Assembly (NCBI RefSeq): GCF_030295325.1
Contig: NZ_AP027059.1
Span: 2,363,923 to 2,427,922 of the forward strand
Reading direction: 5' to 3'
DNA length: 64,000 nucleotides
From: Haliovirga abyssi
Lineage (GTDB): Bacteria > Fusobacteriota > Fusobacteriia > Fusobacteriales > Haliovirgaceae
The notes beneath the pieces were generated by a model. The model saw nothing but the letters and a program-made list of their open reading frames with translations, did not search any database and was not told the origin of the DNA. The position numbers were made by a program, and so were the translations under genes. Shown piece by piece: positions 51,005 through 59,938 of this stretch (position 1 is the stretch's first letter; the number at the start of each line of letters is the position of its first letter).

Positions 51005-51289
51005 CTAAGCTTCTGCTATTACATCTACATTTACTAAATCTTGATATTTTTTTACAACTATTTCGTTTATTGATGTTCTTACATCTGTTTTTATTGGATG
51101 TGCAATATCTTTAAATTCTCCATTTGGCATCCTTCTTGATGGCATTGCTACAAATAATCCATTTTTACCTTCAATAACCTTTAAACCATGAATTACGAAT
51201 GCATCTTCAAAAGTTACATCAGCATATGCTTTTAATTTCACCTCTTCTTCTGCTCTAGAAATTCTTACTCTTACATCAGTAATGTTCAT
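51005..51289 (-). CDS. spoVG: SpoVG RNA/DNA-binding regulator
   Basis: 94 aa, full length. MNITDVRVRISRAEEEVKLK and MPSRRMPNGEFKDIAHPI are hallmark segments. In other bacteria SpoVG binds nucleic acid and post-transcriptionally tunes envelope and virulence genes. As in Firmicutes it lies close to ispE. AGGAGG lies upstream of the ATG. Confidence 0.96.
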   Translation of the reverse strand: MNITDVRVRISRAEEEVKLKAYADVTFEDAFVIHGLKVIEGKNGLFVAMPSRRMPNGEFKDIAHPIKTDVRTSINEIVVKKYQDLVNVDVIAEA

Positions 51290-51394
51290 TTTGTATACTC
51301 CTCCTTTTGGGAACGTTTAAAAAAACAACTTGCTCTAATTTTATATCAAAACTACTATAAAATCGCATCTTTATAATATAAAATCAACAAATAT

Positions 51395-51410
51395 TTTTTA
51401 AGCCATTCCT
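51395..51410 (-). repeat. Dispersed AGGAATGGCTTAAAAA repeat, one copy
   Basis: The minus strand reads AGGAATGGCTTAAAAA. The same or near-same 16-mer occurs at 22006-22021, 28091-28106 (one change), 59876-59891 (one change) and 59904-59919 (diverging near its end), always between genes. Confidence 0.55.
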
Positions 51411-51435
51411 CAGTAATTTTTGTAAACCGTTTTTT

Positions 51436-52299
51436 TTATATTATTTCATTAATATTTATAAAATAAGATGGAAACTCTTTTTTTAATTTTAATTCTATAT
51501 TTTTACTTTTATCTTTTCTAGCCAAAATATAATAACAGCTTCCACTTCCAGACATATTAAATCTCACATCTAATATATCTTTTAATTTTTTTTCAAAATC
51601 TCTTATATCTTTAGATTTTTTATACATATTTTGTTGTAAATTATTTTCTATGTTATCTACTATTAATTTTAAATTATCATTTTTTAACCCTTTTATTATT
51701 TTTTTTATATTTGATATTTTCATATTATCTTGCTCTAACACATTTTCATATGCTAATTTTGTACTTACTCCAAAATCAGGTTTTATTAAAATAATATCAA
51801 AATTTTTAATTATATTTATAACTTCTATTTTTTCTCCAATTCCTTTTACTAATGCTGGTTTATTTATTATGAAAAAAGGTATATCTGCCCCTATTTTCAA
51901 TCCTATTTCTAATAATTCTTCCTCTTTTAATATATTTTTATAATAACAATTTAACTCTTTTAAAAAAAATGCACCATCACTACTTCCACCCCCAAGACCT
52001 GCTTGTGATGGAATATTTTTTATTAAATTAACTTCTATCTTTTCTTTTTTTATCCCTATTTTCTTATAAAATTCATTGTATATTTTATAAATTATATTTT
52101 CTTTTCCAGTAGGAATATCTTTTTTATTAGAACTTATTATAAGTTCACCTAGCTCACCGCTAAATTTAATTTCTAATCTATCATATAAATTTATTGGAAC
52201 CATTATCATCTCTAATCTGTGATAACCATTCTCCAATTTCTCCAAAACATTTAATCCTATATTTATTTTAGCATTACTTTCAACTGAAACTGTCCCCAT
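51436..52299 (-). CDS. ispE: 4-diphosphocytidyl-2-C-methyl-D-erythritol kinase
   Basis: 287 aa GHMP kinase. N-terminal NAKINIGLNVL with catalytic Lys near 11; ATP loop PSQAGLGGGSSDGA (97-110); C-terminal MSGSGSCYY glycine-rich motif. Fourth step of the MEP isoprenoid pathway. It lies in a cluster with spoVG and the mazG/S4 pair, an order common in Gram-positives and fusobacteria. Confidence 0.95.
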   Translation of the reverse strand: MGTVSVESNAKINIGLNVLEKLENGYHRLEMIMVPINLYDRLEIKFSGELGELIISSNKKDIPTGKENIIYKIYNEFYKKIGIKKEKIEVNLIKNIPSQAGLGGGSSDGAFFLKELNCYYKNILKEEELLEIGLKIGADIPFFIINKPALVKGIGEKIEVINIIKNFDIILIKPDFGVSTKLAYENVLEQDNMKISNIKKIIKGLKNDNLKLIVDNIENNLQQNMYKKSKDIRDFEKKLKDILDVRFNMSGSGSCYYILARKDKSKNIELKLKKEFPSYFININEII

Positions 52300-52380
52300 T
52301 CACAAGTACACCCTTTCATTAATTATAGTATCATAATAAAAAAAAAAAATCAATATATTCTATATAATGATTTTTTTTTA

Positions 52381-52641
52381 TTATCCTTTTCGTGGATCAA
52401 TTATTATCTCTATTAATTTATCTGCATCTTTTTTTCCTACATTTCTTGTTGGCACTTCTAATATTTTAAATTTTATAATTTTATCATAATAACTAACTTC
52501 TATAATATCTCCCACTTTTACCTTTGTAGATGGTTTTTTTACTTTTCCGTTTATCATAATTTTTTCATTTTCAGCTACATTTTTTGCTACAGTTCTTCTT
52601 TTTATTATTCTTGAAATTTTTAAAAATTTATCCAATCTCAC
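52381..52641 (-). CDS. S4-domain RNA-binding protein, RqcP/Hsp15 type
   Basis: 86 aa. S4 domain at 1-60 (MRLDKFLKISRIIKRRTVAK, then KVKVGDIIEV). Length and position directly after mazG match RqcP (YabO) of Bacillus, which stabilises peptidyl-tRNA during ribosome rescue with RqcH; Hsp15 is the alternative. Its first 14 bases overlap the end of mazG, so the genes are coupled. Confidence 0.82.
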   Translation of the reverse strand: MRLDKFLKISRIIKRRTVAKNVAENEKIMINGKVKKPSTKVKVGDIIEVSYYDKIIKFKILEVPTRNVGKKDADKLIEIIIDPRKG

Positions 52642-53428
52642 TTTTTGCTTCCTCCCACAATTTTTCCATAGCTTCTAAATCAGCCTTTTCTATATCTGTA
52701 TTATCTTCTATATATCTAAACCTTTTTGTGAATTTTTTTATTGTTTTTCTCAAAGCTTCATCAGGATCTATTTTAGCCAATCTTGCTACATTTATTAGAC
52801 TAAACATTACATCTCCTAACTCATTTTCAAATTTTTCTTTATCCTGATTTTTATGCTCTACTTTTAATTCTTCTATCTCTTCATCCATTTTTTCAAGTGC
52901 ACCTTCTAAATTTTCCCAATCAAATCCTACTTTTGCTGCTTTATGTTGAATTTTATATGCTTTTAATATTGAAGGTAAATTTTTTGGAATTCCATCAAGT
53001 GCAGATTTTCTATTTTTATGAGATTTTTCCTCTTTTTTTATTCTATCCCAATTCACCAAAACTTCTTCTGAATCTTTTACTTTTACATTTCCAAATATAT
53101 GTGGATGTCTTCTTATTAATTTTTCATTAATAGCCTCTATCACATCATATACATCAAAACTATTAATCTCTTTTTTTATTTGCGATTGAAATACTATTTG
53201 TAATAATAGATCCCCAAGCTCATCTTTTAGCTTATGGTCCTCTTCTGACATAGCTTCTAACACTTCATATGTCTCTTCTATAAGATATGGCTTCAAGCTC
53301 TCAATAGTTTGTTCCTGGTCCCAGGGACAAACCCCAGGACCTCTTAATATTTCCATTATCTCTATTAAAGTTTCAAAACTTTTATTATTTTTTTGTTTTA
53401 GTTTGTGAACTCTTTGCAGTTTTTTCAT
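52628..53428 (-). CDS. mazG: Nucleoside triphosphate pyrophosphohydrolase MazG
   Basis: 266 aa with two MazG domains, each with EExxE and ExxD metal motifs: EETYEVLEAM followed by KLKDELGDLLLQ, and DEEIEELKVE followed by ENELGDVMFSL. The start of the core, LRGPGVCPWDQEQT, is a family signature. Hydrolyses NTPs/dNTPs, lowering mutagenic or alarmone pools. The start at 53428 lies 44 bp inside the parvulin gene, with AGGAG 10 bases upstream. Confidence 0.93.
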   Translation of the reverse strand: MKKLQRVHKLKQKNNKSFETLIEIMEILRGPGVCPWDQEQTIESLKPYLIEETYEVLEAMSEEDHKLKDELGDLLLQIVFQSQIKKEINSFDVYDVIEAINEKLIRRHPHIFGNVKVKDSEEVLVNWDRIKKEEKSHKNRKSALDGIPKNLPSILKAYKIQHKAAKVGFDWENLEGALEKMDEEIEELKVEHKNQDKEKFENELGDVMFSLINVARLAKIDPDEALRKTIKKFTKRFRYIEDNTDIEKADLEAMEKLWEEAKSEIG

Positions 53429-54332
53429 CTTTTTTAACTCCTAAATATTCTTTTTTCAAATTATCTATCCATTTAGTATATTCTGTTCTTCTCATATCAT
53501 TAGAAACTTTATCTTCTAAAGATTTTTTCACTTCTTCAAATGGTTTATATCCTTCAGCTTTTTTATCTTCTACTTGAATTATATGATATCCAAATTGTGA
53601 TTTTACTAATTCAGGATAAACTTTACCTTTTTCTCCTTTAAATGCAGCATCTGCAAATGATTTTACCATTTTTTTCTTTGTAAACCAACCTAATTCTCCA
53701 CCAGTTTTACCAGATGGTCCTTCAGAATATTTTTTTGCTAATTCTGCAAAATCTGTTTTTCCTGCTAATGCTTCTTTTAATATTTTTTCAGCTTTTGCTT
53801 TGGCTTTTGCTAATTCATCTTTTGTCATTTTTGAAGTTGTTTTTATTAATATATGTCTTGCTTTTACTTGTCCTTCTTGTTTATATTTTTCTTTGTTTTT
53901 TTCATACTCTTTTTTTAATTCTGCATCTGTAGCTTTTACTTTATCCAAAACATTTCTTTTTACTGCATAACTTGCAAGTAATCTACCTTTTTGTTTTTCT
54001 AAATCTGCTACAAATTCTGGATCATTTTCTAATCCTTGTTTTATTGCAACATCTTTTAATATTTTTTCTTCAACTAATCTATCTAATATTTGTTGTCTTC
54101 CTTTTTCATTATCATAATAAGCTTTGTATTGGGCTGGAATACTATCCATTTCAGCTTTTAAATCATTTTCTGTTATTACATCATTTCCAATTTTTTTCAA
54201 AACTTTTGAATTGTCTTTTTTTACATTAACTGCATTTCCTGCTTTTTTTGATTTTGTGGCGTTTGCCGTAGGATTATTACATCCTCCTACTAATGCTGCT
54301 AATATTAACATACTTACTACTACTTTTTTCAT
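53385..54332 (-). CDS. Parvulin-type peptidyl-prolyl isomerase lipoprotein (PrsA/SurA-like)
   Basis: 315 aa. Lipoprotein signal with lipobox LVGGC (Cys18). SurA-N-like helical region about 45-150; parvulin domain about 152-250 with ARHILIKTTS, FAELAKKYSEGPS, GGELGWF and FGYHIIQVEDKK. Periplasmic chaperone and proline isomerase assisting envelope protein folding. A Lys-rich C-terminal tail is translated in a second frame as the mazG start. Located between mfd and mazG, as prsA-like genes are in several anaerobes. Confidence 0.9.
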   Translation of the reverse strand: MKKVVVSMLILAALVGGCNNPTANATKSKKAGNAVNVKKDNSKVLKKIGNDVITENDLKAEMDSIPAQYKAYYDNEKGRQQILDRLVEEKILKDVAIKQGLENDPEFVADLEKQKGRLLASYAVKRNVLDKVKATDAELKKEYEKNKEKYKQEGQVKARHILIKTTSKMTKDELAKAKAKAEKILKEALAGKTDFAELAKKYSEGPSGKTGGELGWFTKKKMVKSFADAAFKGEKGKVYPELVKSQFGYHIIQVEDKKAEGYKPFEEVKKSLEDKVSNDMRRTEYTKWIDNLKKEYLGVKKDEKTAKSSQTKTKK

Positions 54333-54350
54333 CTTTCCACTCTCCTTATT

Positions 54351-57320
54351 TTATAATTGATGTAAAACCTCTTTTAAATTATTTTCTTTACTTAAAAAAA
54401 GTTTTTCTTCTTTTTGTAAATATTTTACTTTGTTATCTAATAATAGCACATCTAATTTGTCTAAATCAATTTTATTTTTATCAACCTCTAAATAAAATCC
54501 ATTTTTTAATTCTTTTATGCTAATTATGTTTTTTAAAGCACATAAAATTTTTATTTCAAAATAATCAAATAGATTTTCTACTTCTATTGGCATTTTTCCA
54601 AATCTATCTATTATCTCATTTTTAAGTTCTTTTAATTCTTTTATACTATTTACTCTTATCATTCTTTTATATACTCTATACTTTTCTTCTTCTTTTATAT
54701 AATTTTCAGGAATATATCCATTTTCTTTTATTTCTAACGTCACCTTCTCAATTGGTATAATATCTTCGTTTTTAATTCTTTTCATCTCATATTCCAACAT
54801 TTTAAGATACATATCATATCCTAAAAATTCCATTATTCCATGTTGTTTCTCTCCTATTATCTCTCCAGAACCTCTTATTTTCATATCTTCCATAGACAAT
54901 TTTAATCCTGAACCAAAATCTTCTAATTCATTTAAACTTAAAATTTTCTTTTCCCCTTTTTTAGTAGATTTCCTATTTTCATCTTTTAACAAATAACAAA
55001 ATGCTTTTCTACTTCCTCTTCCTACTCTTCCTCTCAATTGATATATTTGAGATAATCCTAGTCTATCATAATTTTCTATTATTATAGTATTTGCATTTTC
55101 TATATCTATTCCATTTTCTATAATAGTTGTAGTTACAAGAATATTAAATTCTTCATTCTCAAATTTTTCTATTTTATCTCGTATATCTTTGGGTTCCATT
55201 TGTCCATTAATATAATCTATCTTTACATATTTAGGTAATATTTTTTCCAATTCAGTTACTTTTTCTTTCATATCTTTTACTCTATTATACACATAAAAAA
55301 CCTGTCCATCTCTTGCAATCTCTTTTAATACAGAATCTCTTATTAAATCTCTCTTTTTATCTATAAAAATAGTGTCTATTGGAATTCTATTTTCTGGTGG
55401 AGTTTCTATTACTGAAATATCTTTTATTCCCATAAGTGATAAATTTAAAGTTCTTGGAATTGGAGTAGCTGTCAAAGTTAATACATCTATATTCGATTTA
55501 TATTTTTTTAATTTTTCTTTTACTCTAACCCCAAATTTTTGTTCTTCATCTATTACTAAAACTCCTAAATCTGAAAATTTAACATCATTTTGTATTAATC
55601 TATGTGTCCCTATGATTATATCTATTTTTCCATCTTTTAGTTTTTTTAATATCTCTTTTTGTTCTTTAGTTTTTTCTAATCTCGATAACATCTCTATCTC
55701 TACTGGAAAATTTTTATATCTTTCTTTAAATCTTTCATAATGCTGATGAACTAAAACAGTAGTTGGAGCCAACATCGCTACTTGCTTTCCATCCATTACA
55801 CATTTAAAAATAGCTCTCATTGCTACTTCTGTTTTCCCATATCCTACATCACCACAAACAACCCTATCCATACTCTTACTGCTCTCCATATCGGCTTTAA
55901 TATCCTCTATGGCTTTTAGCTGACCTTCTGTTTCTACATATGGAAATGCTTCTTCAAACTCCTCTTGCCAAATAGTATCTTTCGAAAAACTATAACCTAT
56001 ACTTGCTTCTCTTTTCGCTTGTATTGTTATCAGATCTTTTGCAAATTCTATTATCTCTTTTTTTAATTTTTCTCTTTTTTTATTAAATCCTTTTTTTCCT
56101 AATTTATATATTTCAGGTACTTTCCCAGGTTCTGTTATGAATTTTTCTATTCTCTCTATATGCTCTACTGGTACATATAGTTTATCTTCATCAGCATATT
56201 TTATTTTTACATAATCTTTATTATTTATGCTTTCTATTCCCAAATATATTCCTACACCATACATAGAATGTATTAAATAATCATCTTTTTTTAATTGATT
56301 TATATCTGTAAATCTAACTCCTTCTTTTCTTTTTTCAACTCTTCTTACTTTAATTCCTTTTAATTCTCTATCTGTTAATATAATCTCTTTTTCTAATTCA
56401 AATCCTTCAAAATATGGATATTCTATAATTTTTATACTTTTATGTTTTTTAAATATCTCTTTTAATCTTTTGTCTTCTTCTGTTAAAATAGTTACTTTTT
56501 TATCTTTAGATATTTCCATTACTTTATCATAATCTTTATATTGATTAATCTCACTATTTTTAAAACTTTTCAAATTAATTTTATCAGAATTATTATAAAG
56601 TTCTTCTAATTTCTCTCTAATTTTATCTTCATTTTCTCTTTCTAACAAAATCTTTTCTTCAACTCTATAATTTATTAAATCTGCATTTTCTAAATATAAT
56701 TTAACATTTTTTTTATCTATTAAATCTAATAAACCATACTCATTTTCTCTATCTAAATCAAAAAATATTTCTATTTTTTTTATATTTTTTATAGACTTTT
56801 GAGTGTTAATATCGAAATATCTAATACTCTCTATATTATCTCCAAAAAATTCAATTCTAATGGGATTATCTTCTTTAAATAAAAATATATCTAATATATC
56901 TCCTCTTAAACTATATTCTCCATGTTTTTCTATTAGATAATTTTTAACATAACCATTTTCTTCTAATAAATTCAATATTTTTTTCAAACTATACTCTTTT
57001 TCAATTTCTAATTTTAATGATCTGTAATTTTTATAAAAAGAGTCTAACGCTTGATTTATATCTAAAAATACAATAAACTTTTTTTTACTATTAATTAATT
57101 TTAATAGTTGCTGATTATTTATCTCTTTTTCTTTTTTATTATTATATTTCATATCTAACTTTAAAACTTTACCTTTAAAAATATCTTTTAATACAAAATA
57201 AAAATCATCTCTATTTTTTATTGTAGATGATATATATATAGCCCTTTTTTCATTTTTTAAATAAAAAGGAACTGCTCCTCTATATATCTCTTCATCTGTT
57301 AGATTTATTTCAAAATTCAT
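54351..57320 (-). CDS. mfd: Transcription-repair coupling factor Mfd
   Basis: 989 aa, shorter than the usual 1150. N-terminal UvrB-like region about 1-330 is reduced; RNA-polymerase-interacting domain about 340-400 (KKDDYLIHSMYGVGIYLG); translocase with Walker A GDVGYGKT (490-497), VIDEEQ, TATPIPRTL, ENGIDIENANT and GRVGRG; C-terminal TRCF domain. Displaces stalled RNA polymerase and recruits UvrA. The shortening lies mainly in the N-terminal UvrB-like part. 18 bp before the parvulin gene. Confidence 0.96.
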   Translation of the reverse strand: MNFEINLTDEEIYRGAVPFYLKNEKRAIYISSTIKNRDDFYFVLKDIFKGKVLKLDMKYNNKKEKEINNQQLLKLINSKKKFIVFLDINQALDSFYKNYRSLKLEIEKEYSLKKILNLLEENGYVKNYLIEKHGEYSLRGDILDIFLFKEDNPIRIEFFGDNIESIRYFDINTQKSIKNIKKIEIFFDLDRENEYGLLDLIDKKNVKLYLENADLINYRVEEKILLERENEDKIREKLEELYNNSDKINLKSFKNSEINQYKDYDKVMEISKDKKVTILTEEDKRLKEIFKKHKSIKIIEYPYFEGFELEKEIILTDRELKGIKVRRVEKRKEGVRFTDINQLKKDDYLIHSMYGVGIYLGIESINNKDYVKIKYADEDKLYVPVEHIERIEKFITEPGKVPEIYKLGKKGFNKKREKLKKEIIEFAKDLITIQAKREASIGYSFSKDTIWQEEFEEAFPYVETEGQLKAIEDIKADMESSKSMDRVVCGDVGYGKTEVAMRAIFKCVMDGKQVAMLAPTTVLVHQHYERFKERYKNFPVEIEMLSRLEKTKEQKEILKKLKDGKIDIIIGTHRLIQNDVKFSDLGVLVIDEEQKFGVRVKEKLKKYKSNIDVLTLTATPIPRTLNLSLMGIKDISVIETPPENRIPIDTIFIDKKRDLIRDSVLKEIARDGQVFYVYNRVKDMKEKVTELEKILPKYVKIDYINGQMEPKDIRDKIEKFENEEFNILVTTTIIENGIDIENANTIIIENYDRLGLSQIYQLRGRVGRGSRKAFCYLLKDENRKSTKKGEKKILSLNELEDFGSGLKLSMEDMKIRGSGEIIGEKQHGIMEFLGYDMYLKMLEYEMKRIKNEDIIPIEKVTLEIKENGYIPENYIKEEEKYRVYKRMIRVNSIKELKELKNEIIDRFGKMPIEVENLFDYFEIKILCALKNIISIKELKNGFYLEVDKNKIDLDKLDVLLLDNKVKYLQKEEKLFLSKENNLKEVLHQL

Positions 57321-57478
57321 TTTTCACTCCTAAATAAAGTTTGATGAAAATAAAAAAAATTTCATTTCTTATTGTATATATTTTTTAAAGACACGATAAA
57401 TCGCCGTCTATTCAGTACTATATTATTTTTTTCGGAATAACTGCCTATGTTTATATAAAATCAAAATGATAAGAGCGG

Positions 57479-57511
57479 GGTTTTCTCCAATGCTATCAAG
57501 TTAAGGAGAAA
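57479..57511. repeat. Short foldback with TTTTCTCC/GGAGAAAA arms
   Basis: Arms GTTTTCTCC and GGAGAAAAC flank TTAACTTGATAGCAT read on the minus strand. It is immediately followed by the larger element at 57519, and the pair may be one composite repeat. Confidence 0.6.
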
Positions 57512-57518
57512 ACTAAAT

Positions 57519-57616
57519 CATACCTCTCCGTCAGCTCCGCTGCCACCTCTCCTAAAAGGAGAGGCTTTTTGGCTCTCCCTCTGGGAGAGCTGTCACGCTA
57601 GTGACTGAGAGGGTGC
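57519..57616. mobile_element. MITE-like multi-hairpin element
   Basis: About 98 bp, much richer in G+C than its surroundings. Terminal arms (TACCTCTCCGTCAG and CTGAGAGGGTG complement) are imperfect inverted repeats; inside are two tight hairpins, CCTCTCCTAAAAGGAGAGG (57546-57564) and CTCTCCCTCTGGGAGAG (57573-57589), and a near-palindrome TCACGCTAGTGA (57592-57604). It looks like the non-coding foldback repeats dispersed in gut Clostridia. No transposase is present. Confidence 0.65.
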
Positions 57617-57698
57617 TTTTTGGCAAATTATAAGAAAACATGGCCTTTTTTCTTAGCTTGATGACATCGACTCTACATAGACATAATAAATATTCAAA

Positions 57699-59546
57699 TT
57701 ATTTTATATGCGATAAAATTATAGCTATATCTCCAGGCGAAACTCCAGATATTCTACTTGCTTGTCCTACAGAAAAAGGTTTTGTTTTATTTAAAGCATC
57801 TACTGCTATATTCGACAAACCATTCACATTACTATAATTAAAATTTTTAGGAATTTTAACATTTTCCAATTTTTTAAATCTTTTTATCTGTTTTTCTTCT
57901 CTTTCTATAAAATCTTCATATTTTATCTCTATTTCTACTTGTTCTATAACCTTTTTAGGATATTCTCTTATATCTACAAAATATTTCAGGTCATTATAAC
58001 TAAATCTATTTCTTTTTAATAATTCTGCTGCTGTAATAGCTTTTTTTATAGGCTTTTCTCCCATACCTTCTAACACTAAATTATTTTCTAATCCAGGATA
58101 AACTTTCAGATTTTTCAATCTATTTATTTCTACATTAATTGCTTCCTTTAATTCTTCAAAATGTTCTATTTGTTCTTTTTTTAGTATCCCTATCTCTTTT
58201 GATTTTTCTAACATTCTAATAAAACTATTATCCTGCCTTAAAATCAATCTATACTCTGCTCTTGAAGGTAAAACTCTATAAGGTTCTAACAACTCTTTAT
58301 TTATCAAATCATCAGTTAGTACACCTATATACCCCTCATCTCTTCTTATTATTATTGGTTCTTTATTTTCTATTTTCCTAACAGCATTCACTCCAGCCAT
58401 AAATCCTTGAGCTGCTGCTTCTTCATATCCAGAAGTTCCATTTATCTGTCCTGCTAAAAATAAATTTTTTACTATTTTATTTTCATAATTTGGATATAAT
58501 TGAAATGGTGGAATATAATCATATTCTATTCCATATCCATATCTCATTATTTTTACATTTTCCAAACCTGGTAATGTCTTTAACATTTTTTCTTGTGCAA
58601 AAGGTGGCATTGATGTAGTCATTCCATTTACATATATCTCATTTGTCTCTACACTCTCTTGTTCTAAAAATACTTGATGATTTTCTTTTTCTGGAAAATT
58701 TAAAACTTTACGATCAATAGATGGACAATGTCTAGGTCCTTTTGTATCTATCATTCCTGTTACAATTGGGGAAAATTTTAATAGTTCATTAGTCACTTTT
58801 ATAGTTTCTTTAGTTGTATAAGTAAGCCAAGTTGGAATATTTAAATTATGCTCTTTTTTTGTAAATATTGAAAAATAAACTGGATTATCTTCACCTTTTA
58901 ATTCTGTTACTTTTTCAAAATCAATAGTTCTTTTATCAATTCTAGGTGGAGTTGCAGTTTGAAATCTCTCTATTTTTATTCCATTTTTAATTAAGCTATC
59001 TGACAATTTTTCAGATGATTGTTCTCCTTGTCTTCCAGAATTATATTTTATATCTCCAATTACAACTCTTCCTTTTAAAAATGTTCCAGTTGCTAAGACT
59101 ACAGCTTTTGATTTATATTCTATTCCTAATGAACTTTTAACACCTACAATTTTTCCATTTTTTACTAATATTTCATCAATAACTTCTTGTATTACTTCTA
59201 AATTTTCTGTGTTTTCTAAAACTTCTTTCATTTTTACTCTATACCAATATTTATCAGCTTGTGCTCTTGTTACTCTTGCTGCCACTCCTTTTGTACTATT
59301 TAAATATTTTAATTGAATATTATATTTATCTGTATGTTTTCCTATCTCTCCACCTAAAATATCAACTTCTGATATTAAATGGCTTTTTCCAGGTCCACCT
59401 ATAGCAGGATTACAAGACATCATAGAAATACTATCTAAATATATTGTAAATATAGCTGTTTTTTTTCCTAATCTAGCTGCTGCTAATGCTGCTTCTACTC
59501 CAGCATGACCTGCACCTATTACAATAATATCATAACTATTTATCAT
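57699..59546 (-). CDS. mnmG: tRNA uridine-5-carboxymethylaminomethyl synthesis protein MnmG (GidA)
   Basis: 615 aa. FAD-binding GAGHAGVEAALAAARLG (11-27), SCNPAIGGPGKSHL, and GTFLKGRVVIG are clear; C-terminal helical domain ends QASRISGVSPGDIAIIL. With MnmE it installs the cmnm5 group at U34 of tRNAs such as tRNA-Gln and tRNA-Glu. Partner mnmE is 387 bp upstream, separated by parS and foldback repeats. AGGAAAA is a moderate ribosome-binding site. Confidence 0.97.
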   Translation of the reverse strand: MINSYDIIVIGAGHAGVEAALAAARLGKKTAIFTIYLDSISMMSCNPAIGGPGKSHLISEVDILGGEIGKHTDKYNIQLKYLNSTKGVAARVTRAQADKYWYRVKMKEVLENTENLEVIQEVIDEILVKNGKIVGVKSSLGIEYKSKAVVLATGTFLKGRVVIGDIKYNSGRQGEQSSEKLSDSLIKNGIKIERFQTATPPRIDKRTIDFEKVTELKGEDNPVYFSIFTKKEHNLNIPTWLTYTTKETIKVTNELLKFSPIVTGMIDTKGPRHCPSIDRKVLNFPEKENHQVFLEQESVETNEIYVNGMTTSMPPFAQEKMLKTLPGLENVKIMRYGYGIEYDYIPPFQLYPNYENKIVKNLFLAGQINGTSGYEEAAAQGFMAGVNAVRKIENKEPIIIRRDEGYIGVLTDDLINKELLEPYRVLPSRAEYRLILRQDNSFIRMLEKSKEIGILKKEQIEHFEELKEAINVEINRLKNLKVYPGLENNLVLEGMGEKPIKKAITAAELLKRNRFSYNDLKYFVDIREYPKKVIEQVEIEIKYEDFIEREEKQIKRFKKLENVKIPKNFNYSNVNGLSNIAVDALNKTKPFSVGQASRISGVSPGDIAIILSHIK

Positions 59547-59598
59547 TTTTCCTCCATTATATTTTTTGTTTAATTATTATTATTTTTAATAATTTTCC

Positions 59599-59626
59599 GT
59601 AGGGGTAAACTTACATATTCACCCTG
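59599..59626. repeat. Foldback repeat 1 of the GTAGGGG type
   Basis: GTAGGGGTAAAC then TTACATATTCACCCTG; the arms GGGTAAA/TTCACCC pair with a G-T. First of three related elements between mnmG and mnmE. Confidence 0.55.
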
Positions 59627-59711
59627 CTTTTTATATTTTTATTTGGAAATTATAAAATTAATCTCACAATCGTTTTTATGCTTTTATTTTATTCTGCTTT
59701 TAATTTAGAAT

Positions 59712-59739
59712 CTGGGCAAACACATAGGTTCGCCCCTAC
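59712..59739. repeat. Foldback repeat 2 of the GTAGGGG type
   Basis: GGGCAAAC and GTTCGCCC arms flank ACATAG, ending GCCCCTAC, the complement of GTAGGGGC. Confidence 0.6.
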
Positions 59740-59766
59740 AGTGTATATTATTTAATAATAGCACCT

Positions 59767-59794
59767 GTAAGGGCAATTCATGAATTGCCCCTAC
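59767..59794. repeat. Foldback repeat 3 of the GTAGGGG type
   Basis: Core GGGCAATTCATGAATTGCCC is a perfect 20-base palindrome (59771-59790), flanked by GTAA and CTAC. Confidence 0.7.
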
Positions 59795-59806
59795 CAGACA
59801 TAACAT

Positions 59807-59822
59807 TGTTTCACGTGAAACA
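59807..59822. promoter_or_regulatory. parS centromere-like site (ParB binding)
   Basis: TGTTTCACGTGAAACA is a perfect 16-bp palindrome identical to the conserved bacterial parS consensus. It lies between mnmG and mnmE, about 4 kb from oriC, the expected zone for chromosomal parS. ParB bound here would load SMC and organise origin segregation; parAB are not in the window. Confidence 0.9.
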
Positions 59823-59827
59823 ATAAA

Positions 59828-59938
59828 AAGCCTGTTTAAGAATATTTTACAAATTAATCACAATTAAGAACGCTGTTTTTAAGCTATTCCTATTTATAAT
59901 TAATTTGTAAGCCATTCCTAAATAACAGGCTCTTTATT
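59828..59938 (-). terminator. Long imperfect hairpin downstream of mnmE
   Basis: The outer arms AAAAAGCCTGTTTAAGAAT and ATTCCTAAATAACAGGCT, with inner arms TTACAAATTAAT/ATTAATTTGTAA, form a roughly 100-nt foldback. It carries two copies of the dispersed 16-bp repeat (59876-59891, 59904-59919). Terminator for the rpmH-mnmE run, or a repeat element used as one. Confidence 0.6.

Larger units (their letters stand above)
57321..57698. other. 378-bp intergenic gap between mnmG and mfd
   Basis: Contains no supported gene. It holds a GTTTTCTCC...GGAGAAAAC foldback (57479-57511) and a GC-richer palindromic element (about 57519-57616), both described separately. The rest is AT-rich and featureless to me. 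Confidence 0.6.
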
